64,000 nucleotides of DNA from Gymnogyps californianus (taxonomy: Eukaryota > Chordata > Aves > Accipitriformes > Cathartidae). Below are positions 12,701-21,340 of this stretch, piece by piece; the stretch's first letter is position 1; the number at the start of each line of letters is the position of its first letter. Where the stretch lies: positions 55,050,663 to 55,114,662 of the forward strand of contig NC_059500.1 in assembly GCF_018139145.2 (NCBI RefSeq), given 5' to 3'. The translations under genes and the position numbers were made by a program. Under the pieces are notes generated by a model. The model had not been told where the DNA came from, searched no databases, and saw only the letters and a list, made by a program, of their open reading frames with translations.

Positions 12701-13929
12701 CAACATGCTAAAAGTCATTGAAATTAGGGTGGAGAGTGCTGGCAGCTGACATAGTAGGGAGAACTCCTTCATGCCCCCTCGTCCTTCAAAAGCACAAAAA
12801 TTCAAGTGACTTTTTAAAGTCTTCTGCTATGCAGAAGATTTTTGCAAAGCATTTTGATTGCTATGGCTGTTAATCCACATCACAGATGCACAGAGAAACA
12901 AATTAGTGCAGCCGGATGAATTATATGTTTTTTGTAGCTATACATCTTCTCCTATCTCACCTGACCAGCTGCAAAGGCATGTGATGACACAGCTTGTGAC
13001 AAGAAGCCAGACAGATATGCACTTATTTCAGGGCAGAACCTTTCAGAGAACTGGATACTAGCTCAGTAAAAGGGGCAAGTCCTGGAGAGTGAAGACTCTT
13101 GCAACGAGTGTCCCCTTCCCTTCAGCAAAGGGATGCGGAGAATCACAGGTGAGGCAGGTGCCTTCACTTGACAGATTGTTGTAACCCTGGGGCAGCTATT
13201 TGCAGGTGAGAAGGTCTTACTGTGTGGCTTAGAAATGTCTGTGCAAAGCAACAGCAAGAAGCAGCAGTCCAAATACAGCAAGTGAAGGAACTGGAGCTTT
13301 GCTGCGTTTGCCTGCAGGGTACAGTAACACGGGCGCCTATAGTACTGCTGCAGCCAGAACTCATTCATTTGGTGCCTCATGCTGTGTAGATACATGTTTA
13401 AGAGCCAGTTTAGTTTCACAGTCACTCAAAAGCCCTCATTGTGTAGTTCATAAAATAATCTTAAGCTGCCATCTTGATACCTCTTATCGCATATCCTCTG
13501 GGAGACATGAAAATGGAAGACCCCTTCCAGGATTGCATGGCTGCTTTAATCACACAAAACAAATTTTAAATATTCAGATAATGTCAGTATTGCTTTTTCT
13601 TTTCCTTGTTTAGACTTCATATTTGTTTTCTAAGGCTATCTAGCAGTGCTAAAAAAATCCAGGCTAACTGCACATTTTCTTTATACAGAACCATAGACAT
13701 GAGCTTTAATTTATGTCTGCAGCAGGATGTCATTTAAGATTTGGGTCTTGAAAAGTGAAATGTTTGCCCTCCACAAAGATCAAAACACAGATGTCATCTT
13801 GCCAGATATAGACAACCCATAATCAAAACTGCATAGACTTTATAGCCTACATTGTGCTCATCTGCAAGTTGAAAGCAACATTGTTGTATCAAAACTGAGT
13901 TTTTCATCCCTTACACAGTGTTGCATTCT
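9732..13929. other. Unassigned sequence with a GC-richer patch
   Basis: No gene is recognised. About 10190-10570 is richer in GC and CpG than its surroundings (roughly 14 CpG by eye) but falls short of a classical CpG island. About 11330-11720 contains several ATTA-type motifs in a moderately complex sequence and could be conserved noncoding DNA, which cannot be judged from one sequence. Frames up to 149 codons near 10.3-10.9 kb look like chance products of the GC-rich patch. Confidence 0.45.
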
Positions 13930-15222
13930 GCCTATGTGAGTGAGCAGTGGGTATGCGTGGAGGTCTGCCTGGGCACAGGCAAAAAGCCACCTGAGAGCTT
14001 AGGGATTAGAGGGCAGACCAATGTGGGTGATATTGCAGTGGGTGTCTGCTACAGAGACCACCTGCTCAGGAGGAAGAAATAGACGAGGGACATCTTCAAA
14101 CAACTGGAAGAAGCCTCATGTTCAGAAGTCCTGAGACATTGAACTACCCTGATATCTGCTGGAGGGGCAACACAGCAGGGCACCAGCAGTCCAAATAGTT
14201 TCTGAAGTCTGTCGACAACAGCTTCTTGACACAGGTGATTGAGGAGCCAAGCAGGAAAGATGCTTTGCTGGACCTCATATTTACAAACAAGGAAGAACTG
14301 GTTGGAGATGTGAAGACTGGGGCAGCCTTGGCTACAGTGACCATGAGATGGAGGTCAGGATCCTGAGAGAGAGCAGCAGAGCAAATAGCAGGATCACAAC
14401 CCTGGTCTTCTGGAGCGCAGACTGTAACCTGCTCAGAGATCTGCTTGGAAAAATCCCATGGGAGACAGCCCTGGAGAGAAGAGGAGTCCAGGAGAGCTGG
14501 TTAATTTTCAAGGATCACCTCCTCCAGGCTCAAGAATGGTCCATGCCAACAAGCAGAAACTAAGCAAAGGGGGCAGGAGGCCTGCATGGATGAGCAAGGA
14601 GCTCCTGACTAGACTCAGACGTAAAACGGACATGTACAGGAGGTGGAAGCAGGGGCAGGTGACCCAGGAGGAATATAGAGATGCTGTCTGACTGTGGAAG
14701 GATGGGTTCGGGAAAGCCAAAGCTCACCTCAAGCTTAATCTAGCAGGGGATATGAAGGTAAAAAAGAAAGATTTCTACAGGGTCATCAGGAATAAAGGGC
14801 ATCCTAGACAAAATGTGGGCCTGTGACTACATGGAGCAGGGATTTGATGGCAACAAATACAGAAAAGGCCAAGTTACTCTGTGGTTTCTTTGCCTCAGCC
14901 TTCAGGAATCCCAGGTCCCTGAGACCAAGGGGAAAGTCCACAGCAATGTAGACTTGCCCTTGCTGGAGGACGATCAGGTTAGTAAGCATTAAACAAACCG
15001 GACTTACACAAATCCATGGGATATAATGGGATGCACAGAGTGCTGAGGGAGCTGTCTGATGTCGTTGATTGTGGAGTCTCCACCAGTGGAGGAATGCAAA
15101 ATCCTGCTGGACACAGCTCTCAGCAACCTGCTTGAGCTGACCCTGCTTTGAGCAGGGAGGGCAGACTAGATATTGTCTAGACAAGGTCCCTTCCATCTTC
15201 AACCATTCTGTGAACCTGTAGA
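13930..15222 (+). mobile_element. CR1 LINE copy P, reverse-transcriptase region deleted
   Basis: This is a degenerate forward copy of a CR1 non-LTR retrotransposon. The start covers ORF2 endonuclease-like sequence (GDIAVGVCYR near 14020, then a degraded equivalent of the HPDICW region). It continues through the DNFLTQVIEEP-like segment, the DHEM/RILRE segment and the well-preserved part RRPAWMSKELLTRLRRK at 14575-14690. About 14980-15065 retains the pre-RT motif (MGYNGMHRVLRELSDVVD). It then jumps straight into the 3' tail, which includes GGTCCCTTCCATC and the terminal ACCATTCTGTGAACCTG. Nearly the whole RT domain is missing, and stops and frameshifts are frequent, so it cannot be active. Its 14338-14727 part is almost identical to the inverted copy at 20.7-21.1 kb. 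The 5' boundary is approximate. Confidence 0.93.
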
Positions 15223-17449
15223 GACAGAGTAAACAGTGTTCCAGCTGCTCAGAGGTCCAGCCCTGCCACAGTTGCCTTAATAGGAGGGAGCATGTTTCTC
15301 TCAGGCAGGGCTGCTGAGCTAGGCTCCTTCCATACCATTTCCATCATGACTGCAGCCAGGGAGTCTGGTAAAGAAGAAGATAATGAAGAGCATTCAACAA
15401 TGTTAAGAAAACAAATTCTCTGAATTTCTGGCACTGCCCGTGGAAGCAGAGATACATCAGGCTCTTTGTATATAAGCACCTGTGCTTAGGAGCGTAACCC
15501 AACTATTAAATGACAGGAGTGAAGAAGAAACTTCCCCACTGGGCAGCTTCCTCCGTAACTACCAATTACTGGGGCTTCTGCACTTTGCTTTAAAGCACCC
15601 CACAATTGGGTGCTGGCACTCAGTCAGGGAAAGGATGCTGAGATGCTAATCTGCTAATTTGTAAAGTGCGGGAAATATCAAATTACCTTTGTTAATTTTA
15701 ATCCAGGTTTAAAGACTGACTATTGTATAGGCAAGCCCTTAAGTGTCATCTGAAAAAAAAATTCTATAAATTGAGCTTGTTTCAAATTTAAAAGTGTTTA
15801 AGAAGTTTTCCTATGTTTTCTAATTTTTGTATGAAGTTGGAAAGGAAAATGCCCCCCCCTTCCATTCACTGTCCCTTCCATTTTATTGTTGAATTTATAC
15901 AAATATGTCCAACATGCTTCTGTTGCTCTATCCTGTTAATCTCCAGCCTCCCATCTTCTCATCACCTTCTTGTCTTTTTGGGCAGAGATGGAATTGTGAG
16001 CTTCTGGGTCTCCCACAGCACATGGATTACATGAGCAGGCTCTTCAGACACTGCCTCACATAACTGCCGTGAACAGCCAATGCCCCGACTGTTTGGGGTG
16101 AAGGTTGAGAGAAATGCATATTTCTTCCCATACGAGTCACAGACCTTGAGTACTGTAAAGCCAGTAACGACAGAGTTAAACAAGATTGTGAAAGCAGGTT
16201 TTTCAGAGCGCAGACTACATTTGCAGCTTGAAAGTATACTATAGCTTTGAGGAGAGTTTTTCATTATTGGACAGGATCCAGCATCTCACCATCTATGTTA
16301 CAGTTTGCTCAAAGGCAGGCAGATTATGAAGAAATAGCAGCCACATCTGTGGCAGCTGCATTTATGCCATCTGCTTTTTATTTTATCAACTGGGAAAGTA
16401 AAATCCAAGTCATCACACAAGACTGTTTATAAGGATTAGTGCAAATAATTCGGCACTGACAAAACATACGCATAAATGTTTTTCCTTCTGGATGAGAGAT
16501 TTAAAAATTACATTTCCAGTGAATTTAATTACAGTTAAAACCTTTCACCATTTATTCCAAGTCATTATAGTGCTCACAAGCTTCATTCAAGTAGCCCTGT
16601 GCCTCCCTTGCCCAAGTAATTTTTAGAGCAGGGTATTAAAAAAAGTTACCACACAGTGGTCTTTAATATAGCATGGGTCTGGATGCCCCCATTTTACCTT
16701 TGCTCAGGTCAGTGTCGTTACTGCCACCAGGTGAAGATAGGAGGCTAGTGTGGATGTGGGGATTGAGAAGGAATGACAAACAGGAGAAGCAGAGGGACAG
16801 AAAATACAGCTCCGTAACACATTTTCTCTTGTCACTGAGACCTGTCCCGGGTATCACCAAGTAACGACATCATGCAATACTGTTTATAAAGCGACCGGGT
16901 GCTTCCCTGTGATCTTGTTACGCTATTAGCCTAAGCATATACAACCTCACTTGTCTGGAAGGGAGAAACCTTTCATTTCTGGTTTAGTTCTGTGGGCACT
17001 GCCCATTTGTTCCCATGCCAACACTGGTTAATTGATTTCTTCTCTCTCTTTTTTTGTTCAGGTCTCCTCCTTCTTGCCTGTGTATTTCTCTAGAGAAGTC
17101 ATAACCTCTAACAAAACAAGTTGCTATACTAAGCAAGTCGAAGTAGTTTATATCCCCTCTTCCTAATCATTTTGCCAATCCTGTCCTATACATTTTTCAG
17201 TTTAGGTAAATCTTTCCTAAGCATGGGCAACAAGAAACTTGCACAGTGTGCTGGGGAAATGTTGCCAATGCCTTGCATAATGACATTAGTATGTTCTTAT
17301 CTCTACTGGAATTGATTCATGCGTCAGAGAGTTTTTGATCTCCCCAGGCACAGAGAAGCTGCATCTTTGGCACTAAAGCACAACGTGTTCAGTTCCTAGT
17401 TGCTGGGTCCTACATGGAGTACATCTGAAAGCCCTTTCAAAAGGATGCT
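15223..17449. other. Unassigned unique sequence
   Basis: No gene or clear repeat is visible between the end of CR1 copy P and the MIR-like SINE. The only notable local features are short homopolymer runs (C-run near 15853, A-run near 15753). Open frames are at most about 100 codons and lack coding features. Confidence 0.5.
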
Positions 17450-17592
17450 AGTGTCACTATCCCCATTTTACAAAGGCAATTCAAACGATGAAATAACTTG
17501 CCCAAAGCCACACAGCAGGCTGGTAGCCAAAATTAAGTGAAGACTATGTGTGCCTTGACCAACAAATGCTTTGTCCTCTGGGCCACAGACTG
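17450..17592 (+). repeat. Ancient MIR-like (CORE-SINE) remnant
   Basis: The segment matches the familiar 3' half of MIR-type tRNA-derived SINEs. A CCCCATTTTACAAA-type block is followed by the equivalent of a GAAACTGAGGC block (degraded), then AACTTGCCCAAAGCCACACAGC at 17496-17517, and then a degraded tail ending in the CCTCTGGGCCACAGACTGC region. These families spread early in amniote history, so a bird copy is expected to be old and diverged, as seen. The 5' tRNA-like head is not recognisable. Confidence 0.8.
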
Positions 17593-18247
17593 CAAAGAGA
17601 GATCAGACAGGCCTTTTTAATCTAAGGGCTAGAAAAAATAAAGTGAAATATTATAATTGAGGAGGATGGAAGACGTTTCCTATGGATAAAACAGAAAGTG
17701 ACCCCTGTATGAAATTCTGTTGACATTATATCCATAACACTTTTGAAAAAAACAGGAAATATACCAGAGCACAGCATTGCTTTGCACTCACATGGGGTCT
17801 TTCATCTGCGGGGCACAGGCTATCCTTGCCAGGTCAGAAATCATTTCCAGCTTGCAAGCAGACAAGTAGCTGTATTACAGGCCCAAGTAATATTACATAG
17901 CCCTGATTCTGCAAGACTTAATTTTTTTTACTTTATGCACAGTGATTAGCAGCAGCTGCTTACATGGCTTTTCATTAAGTACTCAAATGAGTCTTTGGAA
18001 GGCTTCAGTCAAAGTCACTGGGGGCTGGAAAATGAGAAGCCTCTGAGTTTGGGACATCTGCCCCAACCCGCTGTCCTCCACTAGGTTTCTTAAAATGTTA
18101 CTGTTGACACCTTTCTCTGCGACAAAGAGAAGGCTTCCAGGGAAGCAGATATTACACACATTTTATTGTTTGAAGCAAGGTCTGAAACAATAACCTTCAC
18201 TGAGTTTAGATCTTATCACAAGTTTATAAACATGTTCTCCTGATCAA
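17593..18247. other. Unassigned sequence between SINE and CR1 copy M
   Basis: I see nothing recognisable here. It separates the MIR-like remnant from the 3' tail of the reverse CR1 copy, whose terminal CACAGAAC motif lies near 18251. Confidence 0.5.
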
Positions 18248-19456
18248 AGAAACACAGAACTGTTGATGTTGGGAGATATCTCTGGAGATCACCCAGTCCA
18301 ACGCCCTGCTCAGAGCAGGTCAGCTGCAGCAGGTTGCTCAGAGCTGTGCCAAGTAAGGTCTGAATATCTCCAAGGATGGAGACTCCACAACCTCTCTGGG
18401 CAACCTGTTCCAGTGTTTGACCACGCTCATGGGGAAAAAAGTGTTTCTCATGTTTCAGTGGAGTTTCATGTATTTCAATTTGTGCCCATTGCCTCTTGTT
18501 CCTTCACTGGATACTACCAAGAAGAGTCTGGCTCCATCCTCTTTACCCTCTACCTGCCCCCAGAACTGCATGCAGAACCCACATATGCCTCAACAGGGCT
18601 AAGTAGAGAGGAAAGAGCACCTCCCTCCACATGCTGGCAATGTTCTAACACAGCCCAGGATGCCACAAGGGTGCATTGCTGGCTTATGGTCAACTTCTGG
18701 TCCACCAGAACCCCCGGGGCCTTCTCTGCAGAGCTGCTCTCCAGCTGGTTGGCCCCAGCATGCCCTGGTTCATGGGGTTATTCCTCGCCAGGTGCACAGT
18801 TTGGCATTTTTCGTTGTTGAACTTCATGAGGTTCCTGTCGGCCCGTTTCTCCAGCCTGTCCAGGTCCCTCTGGCAGCACATCCACCTGGTGCATCAGCCA
18901 CTCCTCACATTTTTGTATCGTCTGCAGACATGCTGAGGATGCACTCTGCCCTATCTTTCTTGTCATCAATGAAGATGGTAAACAGGATTGGACTCATTAT
19001 TGCCATGCAGGGCAACCCTCATGACTGGCCTCCAGCTGGGCTTTATGCCACTGATCAGAGCCCTTTAGGTCTATGCGCTCAGACAGTTTTCAATCCACCT
19101 CACCATTCACTTATCTAACCAGTTTGTCTGTTACTGGATACAGCACCAGATAGCTTGCCAAAGTCCAGAATAACACTATTCACTGCTCTTTCCATGTCCA
19201 TCGAGCAAGTCACCTCATTGTAGAAAGCCATCAGATTGTTCAGGCATGATTTCCCCTCCATAAATCCATATCGAGTACTCCCAGTCACCTTCTTGTCTGT
19301 AAAGGGTTTATAGGATTATTTGCTCCATCACATCATGGACAAAGCGTAGGTCCACTTTTTAAAAAATGTTTCCTAACCTGATTGTCCTCCACTGAGGGTG
19401 AATCTACATCACTCTGGACTTTACCACTGGTCTTAGGAGCGTGGAATACTTGAGGG
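18248..19456 (-). mobile_element. CR1 LINE copy M, 3' part (reverse)
   Basis: This is the 3' portion of a reverse-oriented CR1 element. The plus-strand start (AACACAGAACTGTTGATG) is the complement of the CR1 3' end. It is followed by the tail and the ORF2 C-terminus. In reverse frame 18690-18881 it reads QRDLDRLEKRADRNLMKF and ARNNPMNQG, typical of the region after the RT. Up to about 19330 it continues into RT sequence. Between about 19330 and 19370 part of the RT seen in copy B (55.63-55.84 kb) is missing. The copy is interrupted at 19456 by an LTR and resumes at 20533. Forward-strand frames here (for example 18263-18820) are antisense shadows. Confidence 0.93.
19452..19456. repeat. Left target-site duplication (GAGGG)
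   Basis: GAGGG directly precedes the LTR terminus TGTTTCC. The matching GTGGG directly follows the far terminus at 20528-20532. Removing the LTR and one copy restores a continuous CR1 alignment to copy B near 55.91 kb. One mismatch between the repeats is consistent with an older insertion. Confidence 0.6.
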
Positions 19457-19880
19457 TGTTTCCTGTGGTTTAAGCCCAGCCGGCAACAAAGCACCACGCA
19501 GCCGCTCGCTCACTCCTCCCCCCCAGCAGGATGGGGAGGAGAAAATACAGCAAAAAAGCTTGTGGGTTGAGACAAGGACAGGGAGGCATCACTCACCAGT
19601 TATGGTCACAGGCAAAACAGACTCGATTTGGGGGAAAAAATAAACCAATTTAATTTGTTAATAACCAAATCAGAGTAGAATGATGAGAAACAGAACCATA
19701 TCTTAAAAACACACCTTCCCCCCGCCCCTCCCTTCTTCCCAAGCTCAGCTTTGCTCCCTATACCTCTGCCTCCTCCCCCCCCCCGTGGCGCAGGGGGGTG
19801 GGAATGGGGGTTGCAGTCAGTTCATCCCACATGGTCTCTGCTGCTCCTTCCACAGGGGGAGGGCTCCTCACACTCTTCCC

Positions 19881-20135
19881 CTGCTCCAGTGTGGGGTCCC
19901 TCCCACTGGGGTCAGCCCTCCATGAGTCTCTCCAACTCAAGTCCTTTCCGCACACTGCTCCAGCGTGGGCTTTCCCACGGAGTCACGGCCTTCTCCGGGC
20001 CCAGCCACCTGCTCCAGCGTGGGGTCCTCCACGGGCTGCAGGGGAATCTCTGCTCCACCATTAACCTCCCTGGGCTGCAGGGGGACAGCCTGCCGTCTCA
20101 CCATGGGCTGCAAGGGAATCTCTGCTCCAGCGCAC
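19881..20135 (+). repeat. Internal CTGCTCCAGCGTGGG modules of the LTR
   Basis: Several imperfect copies of a CTGCTCCAGCGTGGG(G)TCC..CCACGG module occur near 19881, 19957 and 20008. They are followed by GGGCTGCAGGGG(A/G)A-type modules near 20033, 20073 and 20106. They belong to the LTR and explain the open, proline- and leucine-rich frames on the plus strand. Confidence 0.7.
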
Positions 20136-20271
20136 CTCCTCCCTCTCCTTCTTCACTGACCTCGGTGGGAGCATGGTTGTTTCTCTCACATCCCACTCCT
20201 CTCCTCACTGTAGCTCCTCTTCTTCTGCCATCTTCTTCTTCCTTTCCTGCTCTCTTTACTGTAGCTGCTGC

Positions 20272-20342
20272 TCTTCTTCTTCTTCTTCTTCTTCTTCTTC
20301 TTCTTCTTCTTCTCCTCCTCCTCCTTCTTCTTCCTCCTCCAT
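20272..20342 (+). repeat. (CTT)n/(CTC)n microsatellite within the LTR
   Basis: A run of CTT units from about 20272 to 20312 passes into CTC-rich units to about 20342. It gives poly-serine and poly-leucine translations on the plus strand and poly-lysine/glutamate on the minus strand. It probably grew from a pyrimidine-rich part of the LTR. Confidence 0.9.
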
Positions 20343-20527
20343 CTTACTCTCTCTTCCAGGAGTCTTTTTTCCCCCTTCTTAAATATGCTGTCACAGAGGT
20401 GCAACCACCATCGCTGATGGGCTCGGCCTTGGCCAGGGGTGGGTCCAGGTTGGAGACGGGGAAGCTTCTAGCAGCTTCTCACAGGAGCCCCCCCTGTAGC
20501 CCTCCCTCGCTACACAAACCCAACACA

Positions 20528-20532
20528 GTGGG
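20528..20532. repeat. Right target-site duplication (GTGGG)
   Basis: This is the partner of GAGGG at 19452-19456, directly after the LTR terminus CACA. It differs at one base. Confidence 0.6.
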
Positions 20533-21340
20533 TTGGGTCTAAAGAAAGAGAGGAGGAGGGCATTAAGAACCTCAGCCTTCTCCACATCTTTTTTCACCAA
20601 GGGCCCTGCCCTATTGAGCAGTGGGGCCATGTTTTCCCTAGTCTTTCTTTTGCTGCTGATGTTCCTGTAGAAACCTTTCCTGTTGCTGTTCACATCTCTT
20701 GCCACATTCAACTCCAAGTGAGCTTTGGCTTTCCCGAACCCATCCTTCCACGGTCAGACAGCATCTCTATATTCCTCCTGGGTCACCTGCCCCTGCTTCC
20801 ACCTCCTGTACATGTCCGTTTTACGTCTGAGTCTAGTCAGGAGCTCCTTGCTCATCCATGCAGGCCTCCTGCCCCCTTTGCTTAGTTTCTGCTTGTTGGC
20901 ATGGACCATTCTTGAGCCTGGAGGAGGTGATCCTTGAAAATTAACCAGCTCTCCTGGACTCCTTTTCTCTCCAGGGCTGTCTCCCATGGGATTTTTCCAA
21001 GCAGATCTCTGAGCAGGTTACAGTCTGCTCTCCAGAAGACCAGGGTTGTGATCCTGCTATTTGCTCTGCTGCTCTCTCTCAGGATCCTGACCTCTACCAT
21101 CTCATGGTCACTGCAGTCAAGGCTGCCACCGATCTCATATTCCCAACTAGTTCCTCCTGGTTTGTAAGTGTCTGGTCCAGCAAAGCACCTCTTTTCTTGG
21201 CTCCTCAATCACCTGTGTCAGGAAGTTGTTGTTTACTCTTGCATTAGAAATGTCTTGAATATCAGGTCTATTGCTGAAAAAAAAGTAAGTAAAGAACACT
21301 TCCTTTTGGAGATAATAGCTTGTAGCTGCATAGATGTAGG
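20533..21340 (-). mobile_element. CR1 LINE copy M, 5' part (reverse)
   Basis: This continues copy M beyond the LTR. In reverse frames it encodes the linker between endonuclease and RT: DMEKAEVLNALL-like sequence near 20560, GFYRNISSKRKTRENMAPLL near 20640, then RRPAWMSKELLTRLRRK and the SDHEMVEVRILRESS segment to about 21110. The FLTQVIEEP segment follows near 21210. Beyond about 21233 the sequence stops matching canonical CR1 but continues to match copy B until 21340. 20718-21110 is the near-identical inverted partner of 14338-14727. No intact ORF2 remains. Confidence 0.92.
21234..21340 (-). repeat. Non-canonical 5' extension of CR1 copy M, shared with copy B
   Basis: This segment aligns along its whole length with 56601-56710 at roughly 84% by eye, about the same divergence as the neighbouring CR1 bodies. 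It does not match the equivalent upstream part of copy P, which continues with the canonical NTAGHQQSK-like segment. Similarity ends in both copies at TAGAYGYAGG (21331-21340 and 56701-56710). Confidence 0.7.

Larger units (their letters stand above)
19457..20527 (-). mobile_element. Solo LTR of an avian endogenous retrovirus, nested in CR1
   Basis: This 1071-bp segment starts TG (TGTTTCCTGTGGTTTAAGCC) and ends CA (CCCAACACA), has CR1 sequence on both sides, and carries no internal proviral sequence. I recognise the family from other birds by the CAACAAAGCACCACGCAGCC block at 19485-19504, the GATGGGCTCGGCCTTGGCCA block at 20415-20434, and the repeated CTGCTCCAGCGTGGG modules. Orientation is inferred as reverse from a TATA-like TATTTAAG (complement of 20379-20386) near the putative 5' end. 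I saw no AATAAA on that strand, so orientation is uncertain. The 5-bp duplication fits the ERVL class. Forward-strand frames across it (for example 19751-20542) are not genes. Confidence 0.85.

Noticed and set aside
18263..19118. 185- and 152-codon plus-strand open frames
   Set aside because: Antisense shadows of CR1 copy M ORF2 and tail.
19751..20542. 263-codon plus-strand open frame
   Set aside because: Translation of LTR modules and of the CTT microsatellite; low-complexity serine, leucine and proline runs.
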